DNA of 64,000 bases. It comes from Saccharopolyspora gregorii (lineage in GTDB: Bacteria; Actinomycetota; Actinomycetes; Mycobacteriales; Pseudonocardiaceae). Each line of letters starts with the position of its first letter. Within the stretch, counting starts at the first letter, position 1. The stretch spans positions 2,790,001 to 2,854,000 of the forward strand of contig NZ_CP059556.1 in NCBI RefSeq assembly GCF_024734405.1, in the 5' to 3' direction. Both the position numbers and the translations under genes were made by a program. Under the pieces are notes generated by a model. It was not told where the DNA came from. It was given only the letters and a program-made list of their open reading frames with translations, and made no database searches. Below, in pieces: positions 1-9,033 of the stretch.

Positions 1-1740
1 CTTGACGACCTCCAGCGCCGACTCGTAACCGACGAGGTCGCGGGACACCGTCCAGCGCTCCTCCCCGGGCGACAGCGGGGTGGAGGAGACCGGCGGCGCC
101 CCTTCCGGTTCCTCGAACGGCCGCACCTCCGGTTCGTCGGCGCCGCCGCGCCGCCACGGCAGCAGCACGCTGCTGCGTCCGGTGTGGACGGTGAGCCGCA
201 CCGGGCGCGGCGGCGGCCAGGCCAGCGGCCAGTAGGACGTGGACAGCGAGATCCGCAGCCGGTGCCCGGGCGGGAATGCCTGCGCCACCCCGTTGAGCGC
301 CACCGACACCCGGTACCGCCGCCCCGGCACCAGTTCCGCCGGTTCGTCGTGCGAATCGCGGTGGGTGAGGTTCAGCAGGCCGTAGGTGACGCGGGTCGCC
401 GAACCGTCCGGCCGCACGTCGGAGAGCCGGGCGGCGAGCATCGCGACCGGTTCGCTCACCTCCACGTCCAGGTCCAGCACCGGTGCGCCGAGGAGTTCGG
501 CGCGCTCGGTGAACTCGTCGGTGTCGAACACCAGCGAGCCGCCGTCCTCCTCCCGCTGGTCGTAGGGCAGGTCCGGGGGAGCGTTGTAGGAGCACCACTT
601 CCCGGCGAACTGGCCCACCGACAGCGGTGACTGCACCACCAGCTCGGCCTCCTCCGGTTCCTCGCCGGGCAGCCCGACGTGGTGCGGGCGCAGCGCGTGC
701 CGCGCCGGTTCCACCAGCGGCGACGGCCATTCCGGGTCGCCCACCCAGCGGCCGGGCCGTTCGGCGTAGGCGGTGGACGGCGGCACGCTGTCCTGCATCC
801 AGGTGGTGAGCATCGGCCCGTCCATGACGTCGTTGTCGACGCCCTTGAGCCAGCGGTCCCACCAGCGCACCAGCTCCTGCAGGAAGCCGACGGCGGGGCC
901 GGGCTGGCCCAGGTGCGGGTACTTGTGCGACCACGGGCCGATCAGCCCCTTGCGCGGGACGTCGAGGTTCTCCAGCGTGCGGAACACCGCGTTCGAGTAC
1001 CCGTCGGCCCAGCCGCTGACCGCCAGCACCGGGCACCGCACCGAGGAGTAGTCCTCGCACACCGAGCCGTGCCGCCAGTAGTCGTCGCGGCGCTGGTGCT
1101 CCAGCCACTCCCGCAGCCACAGGCCGCTGCCCTCCAGCCGCTCGTGCCACATCTCCCGCCAGCGGTCCCCGACCAGCGCCGGGTCGGGCGGGCAGGAGTT
1201 GTAGGCGAACATCGTCGACGCCCAGGACAGGTTGTCGCTGAGCAGGCAACCGCCCATGTAGTGCACGTCGTCGGCGTAGCGGTCGTCGGTGAAGCACACC
1301 GCGGCGATCGCGCCGAGGCTCTCCGGCCCGCGCGCGGCCAGCTGCAGCGCGTTGAAACCGCCCCAGGAGATGCCCATCATCCCGGTGCGGCCGGTGCACC
1401 AGGGCTGCTTCGCGATCCACGCGAGCACGTCCTCGCCGTCGCGCAGCTCCTGCTCCAGGTACTCGTCGGTGAGCACGCCCTCGGACTCGCCGCTGCCGCG
1501 CAGGTCCACGCGCAGGCACGCGTAGCCGTGCCCGGCCAGGTACGGGTGGTGGATCGAGTCGCGCAGCGCGGTCAGGTCACGCTTGCGGTACGGGATGAAC
1601 TCCAGCACGGCGGGGCACGGCTCGTCGTCGGAGGACACCGGCCGCCAGATCTTCGCGGCCAGCCGGGTCCCGTCCGGCAACGGGATCCACACGTGCTCCT
1701 CGGCGCGGACCTCGTGCGGGAGGTTCGTCACCGCCCTCAT
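1..1740 (-). CDS. CocE/NonD family alpha/beta hydrolase, C-terminus cut by window edge
   Basis: Reading from an ATG at 1740, 580 codons are visible and the frame is still open at base 1. The N-terminus shows the CocE/NonD (X-Pro dipeptidyl-peptidase S15-like) pattern: a WIPLPDGTRLAAKIWRP strand, then VLEFIPYRKRD, RVDLRGSGES, and the nucleophile elbow GISWGGF around residues 125-131. Family members hydrolyse ester or amide bonds; the substrate cannot be read from sequence. The start overlaps the stop of the upstream ATP-grasp gene (ATGA, 1737-1740), so the two are probably translated together. The family usually ends with a jelly-roll domain, consistent with the length seen here. The call is firm at family level only. 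Confidence 0.85.
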   Translation of the reverse strand, partial: MRAVTNLPHEVRAEEHVWIPLPDGTRLAAKIWRPVSSDDEPCPAVLEFIPYRKRDLTALRDSIHHPYLAGHGYACLRVDLRGSGESEGVLTDEYLEQELRDGEDVLAWIAKQPWCTGRTGMMGISWGGFNALQLAARGPESLGAIAAVCFTDDRYADDVHYMGGCLLSDNLSWASTMFAYNSCPPDPALVGDRWREMWHERLEGSGLWLREWLEHQRRDDYWRHGSVCEDYSSVRCPVLAVSGWADGYSNAVFRTLENLDVPRKGLIGPWSHKYPHLGQPGPAVGFLQELVRWWDRWLKGVDNDVMDGPMLTTWMQDSVPPSTAYAERPGRWVGDPEWPSPLVEPARHALRPHHVGLPGEEPEEAELVVQSPLSVGQFAGKWCSYNAPPDLPYDQREEDGGSLVFDTDEFTERAELLGAPVLDLDVEVSEPVAMLAARLSDVRPDGSATRVTYGLLNLTHRDSHDEPAELVPGRRYRVSVALNGVAQAFPPGHRLRISLSTSYWPLAWPPPRPVRLTVHTGRSSVLLPWRRGGADEPEVRPFEEPEGAPPVSSTPLSPGEERWTVSRDLVGYESALEVVK

Positions 1741-3023
1741 GCGGTTCCTCCTGTTCGGTCGATCTCGAAGGGCAGGTCGTGGACGCAGCGCTCGTACTCC
1801 TCCTGCAGCCGCTGCGGGTCGGCGGCACCGATGTAGAGGTGGGCCAGTTCGTAGCTGTAGCTGTCCTGGTCGGGCAGCTCGGACAGCCGGACGCCCTGCT
1901 CGGCCATCAGGTGCACCCGGACGCCGGGGTGTTCGCTCTCCACCGCGGCGACCTCCTCGGCGGTGGGGGCGCGGCGCACCACGCCGTCCTCGAACGTCCG
2001 GTAGAACCACTTGCCGGCGACCGCGTGCTCCCCGCGGCGGTGCGGGAAGTCCGGGTCCCGGCCGAGGCCGAGCTGCACCAGGATCTGGTGGTTCGGCGCA
2101 CCGTCCACGTCCTCGAACAGCGGCGCGTGCGACTGGGAGTGCCGCGCGTTGATCTCCAGCAGGTGCACGGCGCCGGACTCCTCGTCCCAGAAGAACTCCA
2201 CGTTGAACGGGACGTGGCGGAGCCCGATGTGCTCGATGACGCGCCTGGTGGCGTCGGTGATCCGCCGGATCACCTCCTCCGGCAGCGAGGACGGGTACTG
2301 GTAGCGCAGGAAGCTCGACGTGCCGGGGTACTGCACGGAGTCGATGACGCCGTGGACCCGCACCCCGTCGCCCGGGTCGTAGCCCTCCACGGTGACCTGC
2401 CGCCCGCTGACCGCCTCCTCCGCGACGCAGGAGCGCCCGCCCGCGTCGGCGATCTCGGCCGGGAGGTCGATGCGGGCCAGGACGTCCTCGAACGGCTTGC
2501 CGACCTTGTCGATGCCCTCCCGGATCTCGCCGAGCGCGGAGCGGAACTCCTCGTCGTCGGTGACGCGGTAGGCCATCTGCGAGGAGAAGGACTTCACCGG
2601 TTTGACCCACATCGGGTAGCGCACGTCCGCCGGGGGCGCGGTGTCCTCGTCGACGTCGACGAGGCCGAAGCGCGGCACCTCGTCGATGACCTCCGACTGC
2701 ACCACCCGGCTCCAGTACTTGTGCTCGCACTGCACGACGGCACGCAGGTCGGCGCCGGGCAGGCCGCGCCGTGCGCACAACATCGGTACCAGCGAGCTGA
2801 CCGGGAAGTCCCAGTAGCCGACGATCGCGTCCACCGGCCCGTCGAAGGCGTCCAGTTCGCGCTCGGCCTCCGCGAGCAGCGCGGGCAGGTCGATCTCGTC
2901 GACGTGCACGAGCCGGTCGACGTCCAGCAGCGGGTGCAACCGGCAGTCGGAGAGTGCGGGCAGGCCGCGCAACGTGTCCAGGTTGCGCTCGTCGAGACCG
3001 AGTACGAAGACGTGGGAGACCAT
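1737..3023 (-). CDS. ATP-grasp domain carboxylate-amine ligase-like protein
   Basis: A 428-residue protein with ATP-grasp features. The central part has PMWVKPVKSFSSQMAYRV (nucleotide-binding lysine strand). The later VPFNVEFFW and HLLEINARHSQSH segment is the metal and phosphate-binding loop of ATP-grasp enzymes. Such enzymes activate a carboxylate as acyl-phosphate and join it to an amine or thiol. The stop overlaps the ATG of the CocE-type hydrolase by four bases, so a ligase and a hydrolase appear coupled. The substrate is unknown; peptide or amino-acid ligase is an inference. The N-terminal third (VLGLDERNLDTLRGL) is the variable pre-ATP-grasp domain. Confidence 0.8.
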   Translation of the reverse strand: MVSHVFVLGLDERNLDTLRGLPALSDCRLHPLLDVDRLVHVDEIDLPALLAEAERELDAFDGPVDAIVGYWDFPVSSLVPMLCARRGLPGADLRAVVQCEHKYWSRVVQSEVIDEVPRFGLVDVDEDTAPPADVRYPMWVKPVKSFSSQMAYRVTDDEEFRSALGEIREGIDKVGKPFEDVLARIDLPAEIADAGGRSCVAEEAVSGRQVTVEGYDPGDGVRVHGVIDSVQYPGTSSFLRYQYPSSLPEEVIRRITDATRRVIEHIGLRHVPFNVEFFWDEESGAVHLLEINARHSQSHAPLFEDVDGAPNHQILVQLGLGRDPDFPHRRGEHAVAGKWFYRTFEDGVVRRAPTAEEVAAVESEHPGVRVHLMAEQGVRLSELPDQDSYSYELAHLYIGAADPQRLQEEYERCVHDLPFEIDRTGGTA

Positions 3024-3183
3024 GCTTTCCTCACCGTGCGGGGACTTCGCACCCGCCTACCCCGCGTGGTCCGCCCGCAATCATCGCGGGCGATCAGCGG
3101 TGATCGCCGGCACCAGCGGTGTGCGCGACCGGGCGGGCGGGTAGTCCTCGGCTCCGAGCGGACGCCGAGCGATCGGAGAGGCG

Positions 3184-3354
3184 ATGCTGCAGCAGGTCCC
3201 GCGACGCGAACCCCCGCCCGCCGAAGAACCCGACGCCCCCGAGGTCCCGGACCCGCCGACCGCTCCCGCACCGGAACCACCCCGGGAGCCGGCGAAACCG
3301 GACGCGCCGGAGGCGCCCGCGAAACCCGAACTCCCCGACCCGCCGACCGGGTGA
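3184..3354 (+). CDS. Small proline-rich acidic ORF coupled to GT2 gene
   Basis: A 56-residue frame starting at ATG 3184, preceded by GGAGAG a few bases upstream. It ends in a GTGA overlap with the GT2 gene at 3351. Twenty-one of 56 residues are proline, mixed with Glu, Asp, Ala and Lys, and it has no hydrophobic segment. It resembles no family I know. The ribosome binding site and the overlap suggest it is translated, perhaps as a coupling leader. Low-complexity frames are easy to get in GC-rich DNA, so it may be spurious. Confidence 0.4.
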   Translation: MLQQVPRREPPPAEEPDAPEVPDPPTAPAPEPPREPAKPDAPEAPAKPELPDPPTG

Positions 3355-4250
3355 GCACCGGGGCCCGCTCGACGGTCGTGGTGATCACCCACGACCGCCG
3401 GGACGAACTGCTGCGGACGCTGGAGCACATGACGGCGCTGCCCGAACGGGCGCCGGTGATCGTCGTCGACAACGCCTCCGGCGACGGCAGCGCGGAAGCC
3501 GTCCGCGCTCGCTTCCCCGAGGTCACCGTGCTGGTGGAGCCGGTCAACGCCGGTGCGGTGGCGCGCAACCACGCGGTGCGGTGCGCGACCACCCCGTACG
3601 TGACGTTCTGCGACGACGACGTGCGCTGGCAGCCGGGGGCGATCCGCACCGCGGTCGACCTGCTGGACCGGCACCCGGACATCGGCGCGGTGATGGGCCG
3701 CTGCCTGGTGGAACCCGATCTCGTCGAGGATCCGCTGACCCCGGAGCTGCGCGACTCGCCGGTGCCCGCGCCGCCGTGGCTGCCGGGCACCGCGCTGCTG
3801 AGCGTGATGGCCGGGCTGACCACCGTGCGGGTGAGCGCGTTCCGCGCGGCGGGCGGCTTCTCGGAGCGGTTGTGGCTGGGCGGCGAGGAGGAGCTGCTGG
3901 CGATCGACCTGGTGCGCGCCGGTTGGTGGCTGTGCTGGGCCGAGGAGGTCGTGGTGCACCACCGCCCGTCCGGGCGCCGCGACTCGCGCGGGCGGCGCAG
4001 GCTCGGCATCCGCAACACCCTGCTGACGACCTGGGCGCGGCGACCGCTCGGGGCGGCGCTGCGGCGCAGCGCGAGCGTGCTGGCGGGCTGCCCGAAGGAC
4101 CGGCACACGGTCGCGGCGGTCGGCGGGGTGCTGCGGGCGCTGCCGTGGCTGCTGCGGGAACGGCGGTGCGTCCCACCGGAGCTGGAAGCGCAGCTTCGGC
4201 TGCTGGAAGAACCGCAGCGCACCTCGGTGGCGCGCCGCTACGTCGGCTGA
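3351..4250 (+). CDS. Glycosyltransferase family 2
   Basis: A 299-residue GT-A fold transferase. The N-terminus has STVVVITHDRRDELLRTL, followed by VIVVDNASGDGS (nucleotide-sugar loop), NAGAVARNHAV and the DXD-like FCDDDVRW metal site near residue 85. A later GGEEELLAIDL matches the acceptor-side ED motif. The open frame runs much further upstream, but homology begins only here. GTG 3351 is chosen because it overlaps the upstream small ORF stop. It resembles the GT2 at 4273-5139 on the other strand (both carry DR..ELLRTL and GAVARN), so they are likely paralogues. Sugar donor unknown. Confidence 0.9.
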   Translation: MSTGARSTVVVITHDRRDELLRTLEHMTALPERAPVIVVDNASGDGSAEAVRARFPEVTVLVEPVNAGAVARNHAVRCATTPYVTFCDDDVRWQPGAIRTAVDLLDRHPDIGAVMGRCLVEPDLVEDPLTPELRDSPVPAPPWLPGTALLSVMAGLTTVRVSAFRAAGGFSERLWLGGEEELLAIDLVRAGWWLCWAEEVVVHHRPSGRRDSRGRRRLGIRNTLLTTWARRPLGAALRRSASVLAGCPKDRHTVAAVGGVLRALPWLLRERRCVPPELEAQLRLLEEPQRTSVARRYVG

Positions 4251-4272
4251 GCCGCCATCCCGCGAGCAGGGC

Positions 4273-5139
4273 TCAGTGGCCGAGCAGGCGGACGGCCGCT
4301 TCGACTCGACGAGGCAGCCGCTGCCGCCGGGCCAGCGCTTCCGGCAGGCGCCGCAGCGCGCCGGGCAGCGCCGCCCGCGCCACCGGGTCGCGCACCGCGT
4401 CGCGCAGCAACCGGGCCGACTCCGCGGTCGCCGTCCGAAGTGGACGGCGCAACCAGCTGATCAGCACCCCGTTCCGCCGCTCGGTGGCGTCCCGCCGGTG
4501 CGAGCTCTGCCGGTGCGGTGACGGGTGGTGGTGGGCGACGACCGACGCCACGAACGCCAAGTCCCAGCCCGCGGCGGCCAGGTCGTAGGACAGCAGCTTC
4601 TCCTCGCCGACGAAGAACAGCAGCGGGCTGAACCCGCCCACCGCCGCGAACGCCTCCCGGCGCACCACCGCCGAGCAGGCCGTGAACCCGAGCAGCGCCG
4701 GGCCGGGCACCGGGTGCGCGCCGCGCAGCGGGCTGCGCGCCATCTCGGCGACCACCGGGTCCGGCCGCTCTTCCGGGCCCACCAGGGTCGTGGCCGCCAC
4801 CAGCGCCAGGTGCGGGTGCGCGTCGAGCACGTCCTCGGCGGTGGCCAGCGCGCCCGGCGCCCACCACGAGTCGTCGTCGCTGAACGCCACGTACGTCGTG
4901 TCCGCGTGCCGCACGCCGAAGTTCCGCGCCACCGCGCCCAGGTTGCGCGGCGAGGTCAGCACCCGGACGTCCGGGAACTCGCGGTGCACCGCGGGGGCCA
5001 GCGGCACCGCGGATCCGTTGTCCACCACGACGACCGGGGTGCGCGGGTGGGACCGCGCGTGCGCGCCGAGCGTGCGCAGCAGTTCCCGCTCCCGGTCCCG
5101 GGTGGCGATCACGATCGTCGTGTCCGTCGCGGTGCTCAT
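4273..5139 (-). CDS. Glycosyltransferase family 2
   Basis: A 288-residue GT2 protein: TTIVIATRDRERELLRTL, then VVVVDNGS, NLGAVARNFGV, the metal site AFSDDDSWW, and FVGEEKLLSYDL near the C-terminus. ATG 5139 overlaps the stop of the GAF gene (ATGA). It is a paralogue of the transferase at 3351-4250 and convergent with it, with only 22 bases between their stops. It lies last in a leftward run of pyruvyl-transferase-like gene, GAF gene, then this gene. A soluble enzyme, probably acting at the cytoplasmic membrane face on a lipid-linked or protein acceptor; that location is inferred. Confidence 0.9.
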   Translation of the reverse strand: MSTATDTTIVIATRDRERELLRTLGAHARSHPRTPVVVVDNGSAVPLAPAVHREFPDVRVLTSPRNLGAVARNFGVRHADTTYVAFSDDDSWWAPGALATAEDVLDAHPHLALVAATTLVGPEERPDPVVAEMARSPLRGAHPVPGPALLGFTACSAVVRREAFAAVGGFSPLLFFVGEEKLLSYDLAAAGWDLAFVASVVAHHHPSPHRQSSHRRDATERRNGVLISWLRRPLRTATAESARLLRDAVRDPVARAALPGALRRLPEALARRQRLPRRVEAAVRLLGH

Positions 5140-5594
5140 CGGAGCGACCTCCGCCGCCGCGGCGGTGCGAGGGGAGCGGCACCGCGGCGCAGCGCGGCGG
5201 TGACGGCCCCGGTCAGCCCGGCCATCCGGTGCTCGTCGATCCGGTCGAAGGCGTACGAGCGGTCGCCGTAGAGGTCGAGCGTGGCGATCACCTCGTCGCC
5301 GAGCAGCAGCGGCGCGCACAGGAAGCTGTGCACGTGCAGGGTGCGCGCGCACAGCGCGAAATCCGGCCAGTGCGTGCGGATCTCGGTGGTGTTGGCGCGG
5401 GCGGTGCGGCCCCGCGCCGCCTCGACGCACGGCCCGCTGCCGAGCAGGAACTGCACCAGGTCCAGCTGGCGCGCCCGCCGATCGGTGCAGCACCGCAGGT
5501 CCGGCTCCCCGCCGGTCACGACCACGACCCCGGCGCTGGCCGCCTCGGGCGCGGCGGCGCGCAGCAGCGCCGAGCAGTCTCCGACGGCCGCCAC
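5136..5594 (-). CDS. GAF domain protein
   Basis: A 152-residue single-domain protein. The segment from LDLVQFLLGSGPCVEA through SFLCAPLLLGDEVIATLDLY and ending in a helix (DRIDEHRMAGLTGAVTAAL) has the typical order of actinomycete GAF domains. GAF folds bind small molecules or cyclic nucleotides. No ANTAR, kinase or HTH output domain follows, so it would have to act through a partner. The start is GTG, three bases after the pyruvyl-transferase-like stop, and the stop overlaps the GT2 start. A sensor inside a glycan operon is unusual. Confidence 0.75.
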   Translation of the reverse strand: MAAVGDCSALLRAAAPEAASAGVVVVTGGEPDLRCCTDRRARQLDLVQFLLGSGPCVEAARGRTARANTTEIRTHWPDFALCARTLHVHSFLCAPLLLGDEVIATLDLYGDRSYAFDRIDEHRMAGLTGAVTAALRRGAAPLAPPRRRRSLR

Positions 5595-5597
5595 CGC

Positions 5598-6515
5598 TCA
5601 GCTCCCGGCGCTCGGCGCGGGCACCGCCGGGGCGGCGGCCCGCAGCTCGGCCAGCACGGCGGTGATCCCCGCGCGCCGCGCACCGGTGGCGAGCTCGCCC
5701 GCGCGCCGCGCACCCCGCGCGGAGGTGCACCACGCCCACCGCGCGTCGAGCACGCCACTGCCGGCGAGCACCTCCTCGGCAGCGGCCACCGCGGGCCATC
5801 CCCAGGCGGTCGCCTGCGCCGCCACCTTCCCGCCGCCGCGCACCGGATCGACCGCCAACGCGGGCACCCCGGCGCCGAGCGCGAACACCAGGCCGTGCAA
5901 CCGGGTCGTGACCACCACGTCGGTGCGCGCCACGAGCGCCGCGAACCGCTCCGGAGTCCCGCAGTGGTGCCACGAACCCGGATCCAGCCGGGTGTCCAGC
6001 TCGACCGGCGCGCACGCGACCCCGGCCACCCAGGACCGCAGCACCCGGTGCACGTCCTCGTGCCGACCGCGCCCGCCGTACTCCGGTTGGCCACCGGCGA
6101 GCACGATCCCCGCCACCGGGACCTCGGCACGCCCCACCTCCGCGGCCAGGTCGACCGCGGGCGCGCTGCCGGGCGCATCGCGCGGCAGCACCCGGTGGAA
6201 GCCGGTCACGGCGGGATCCGACCAGTCCAGCACGGACGCGCCCACCGCGATGCGCCGGGCGCGCGGGAACAGCCGGTGCACCTCGCGCACCTGCGCGCCG
6301 TGCAGCGGTCCGCACGCGAACACCACGACGTCGTAGTCCCGCCGCGCCGCCTCCGGCACGGTCAGCTCCCCGGGCCGGAAACCGGGGCTCCAGGCGACGT
6401 CGCAGCGGAACCCGGCCGAGGCGGCGGCACCGGCCACCGCCTCGGCGGCGGCGACATCACCCGCCGTCGCCTCCCCGTGCAGGAAGCTCGCCCAGCCGAG
6501 GACCAGGACCCGCAT
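5598..6515 (-). CDS. Polysaccharide pyruvyl transferase family protein
   Basis: A 305-residue protein starting MRVLVLGWASFLHGE at ATG 6515, which is preceded by GGAGGGA. The frame extends nine codons upstream, but the ribosome site favours this start. The C-terminal half has the family signature TTRLHGLVFALGAGVPALAVD. Family members add ketal pyruvate from phosphoenolpyruvate to sugars, or act as glycosyltransferase-like enzymes on surface polymers. In this locus it would decorate the glycan. Some family members are only distantly related to true pyruvyl transferases, so the reaction is inferred. Confidence 0.8.
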   Translation of the reverse strand: MRVLVLGWASFLHGEATAGDVAAAEAVAGAAASAGFRCDVAWSPGFRPGELTVPEAARRDYDVVVFACGPLHGAQVREVHRLFPRARRIAVGASVLDWSDPAVTGFHRVLPRDAPGSAPAVDLAAEVGRAEVPVAGIVLAGGQPEYGGRGRHEDVHRVLRSWVAGVACAPVELDTRLDPGSWHHCGTPERFAALVARTDVVVTTRLHGLVFALGAGVPALAVDPVRGGGKVAAQATAWGWPAVAAAEEVLAGSGVLDARWAWCTSARGARRAGELATGARRAGITAVLAELRAAAPAVPAPSAGS

Positions 6516-6607
6516 GCGCACTCCCTCCGGTTCGACCCCCACGTCGGCCTACCCGGTCGCGGGCGGCGCTACCCCCGGGTTTCGTCGCGGCGTGCGCGGG
6601 GGTACTC

Positions 6608-6712
6608 GGCTCATCAGGTCCGGGCTCATCGGGTCCGGGCTCACCCGGCCGGGGCTCACTGGGCTGGGGCTCACTGGGCTGGGGCTCACTGGGCTGGGGC
6701 TCACTGGCCCGG
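6608..6712. repeat. Seven-unit 15-bp tandem repeat
   Basis: Seven head-to-tail 15-bp units start at 6608, 6623, 6638, 6653, 6668, 6683 and 6698. The units starting at 6653, 6668 and 6683 are identical (GGCTCACTGGGCTGG), and the outer ones are degenerate. It sits in the 302-bp space between the divergent pyruvyl-transferase-like gene and the decarboxylase-like gene. More decayed copies may continue to about 6780. There are no spacers, so it is not a CRISPR array. A 15-bp period keeps one frame open, which explains the long spurious frame across it. Confidence 0.9.
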
Positions 6713-6817
6713 GGGCCAACCGGGTCGAGGACTCATCGGGCTCGGCGCACCGGCTCGGCGCGCACCGGGCCGGGAGCGAACCGGACCGGGATCGACCGGC
6801 CCGGGGAGGGGGAACCG

Positions 6818-7807
<990 letters not shown>

Positions 7808-7868
7808 CGCGGCCGTCGACGGGACCGCCCGGTGACCGGGTGCGGCCGGCCGGTTTGGCCGCGCCCCG

Positions 7869-7883
7869 GCGGGGAAACCCCGC
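7869..7883. terminator. Short GC hairpin after decarboxylase-like gene
   Basis: A perfect six-base stem, GCGGGG-aaa-CCCCGC, sits 62 bases after the decarboxylase-like stop and before the next gene. It lacks a T-run, as is usual for actinomycete terminators, so its role as a terminator is only possible. Confidence 0.35.
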
Positions 7884-7925
7884 GCGGCGGACGGTTCCAC
7901 GACCACGACCGGAGGAAGTTCGGCG

Positions 7926-8834
7926 ATGGTGAGCTGGCAGAGCAGGCTGACGATCGGCAAGTACCGGCTGACCCGGCGCAAGCGCGTGTTCGCCGACCCG
8001 GCACTGCTGCGCCGCAGCGCCGAGAGCCACGAATCCGAGCACGCCCAGCTGCCCGCGTCGTTCCGCGACCGGTTCGAGGTCACCGAGCTCGACGTGGACG
8101 GCCACTCCTGCTGCACGATCGCCCCGCCGGAACCGCGCAGCCCGCGGCACGTGCTGTACCTGCACGGCGGCGCCTACGTGCACCAGATCGAGGGCGCCCA
8201 CTGGGACTTCATCGATCGCCTGATCGCCCGCACCGGCGCGACGGTGTCGGTGCCGATCTACCCGCTCGCACCGGCGTACCGGTACTCGGAGACCCTGCCG
8301 ATGGTGTGGTCGTCGTTCCAGCGCACCACCGCCACCGCCGCGCCGGAGGACCAGGTGGTGATGGGTGATTCGGCAGGCGGCGCGCTGAGCCTGCACCTCG
8401 CGCGGCGCTGCGCCGAGCTCGGTCTCCCCCAACCCGGTCGCCTCGTGCTCATCTCGCCGTGGCTGGACATCGCGGTGAGCCACCCGTCGATGCCCGCGCT
8501 CGACCGGCAGGACCCGTACCTGGCCATCGCCGGGCTGCGCGAGGCCGGGCTGCTCTACGCGGGAGATCTCGACCCGCACGACCCGCGGGTGAGCCCGCTG
8601 TACGGGCGGCTCCGCGGTCTGGCGCCGATGCGGGTGCTCAGCGGCACCCGGGACGTGCTGCTGTCCGACGCGCGGCGGCTGGACTCCCTCGCTCGCGCGA
8701 ACGGCGCCGCGATCGACTACGAGGAGTACGAGGGCATGTTCCACGGCTGGATCCTGCAACGGCTTCCGGAGGCCCGGCACGCCCTCGACCGGACCGTGGA
8801 CTTCCTGCGCGACGGGGCGGCGAACTCCCGCTGA
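7926..8834 (+). CDS. Alpha/beta hydrolase, hormone-sensitive-lipase-like esterase
   Basis: A 302-residue esterase of the HSL (alpha/beta hydrolase 3) group. It shows the oxyanion motif YLHGGAYVHQ, the nucleophile elbow MGDSAGGALSLHLA, an acid strand LSGTRDVLLSDA and a late histidine in EGMFHGW, so a full catalytic triad is visible. ATG 7926 follows GGAGGAAG. The first 40 residues are basic with no clear signal peptide. It could deacylate the glycan or a precursor given its position, but such esterases are common and the substrate is unknown. Confidence 0.88.
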   Translation: MVSWQSRLTIGKYRLTRRKRVFADPALLRRSAESHESEHAQLPASFRDRFEVTELDVDGHSCCTIAPPEPRSPRHVLYLHGGAYVHQIEGAHWDFIDRLIARTGATVSVPIYPLAPAYRYSETLPMVWSSFQRTTATAAPEDQVVMGDSAGGALSLHLARRCAELGLPQPGRLVLISPWLDIAVSHPSMPALDRQDPYLAIAGLREAGLLYAGDLDPHDPRVSPLYGRLRGLAPMRVLSGTRDVLLSDARRLDSLARANGAAIDYEEYEGMFHGWILQRLPEARHALDRTVDFLRDGAANSR

Positions 8835-8858
8835 GCCCGGCCTCGCGCCTGGCCGGGC
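8835..8858. terminator. Hairpin directly after esterase stop
   Basis: A perfect eight-base stem, GCCCGGCC and GGCCGGGC, around an eight-base loop starts right after the TGA. The position suggests an intrinsic terminator without a T-run. The carbamoyltransferase begins 176 bases further on and may have its own promoter. Confidence 0.5.
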
Positions 8859-9033
8859 CGCCACGCCGCGGATCCGGAACGCGGTATTTCCGCTCTGTGC
8901 GGGGAAAAACGGCGGCGCCGGGCCGGAGGCCGCGGTTTGGGAGAGCCGCTTCGCTGGGTAGCGATGTGGTGCGGGTCCTTCGACTTCTGGAGGAACGCGG
9001 CAGGAATCCTTCCGAAGTCCCGGAGGTCCGATC

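Noticed and set aside
1779-3350. Long + strand open frame leading into the GT2 at 3351
   Set aside because: It is antisense to the ATP-grasp gene and has no homology; only the part from GTG 3351 is a GT2.
6608-6712. Possible CRISPR array
   Set aside because: The units are directly adjacent with no spacers, and no cas genes are near. The same reasoning rejects the repeats at 20899 and 27550.
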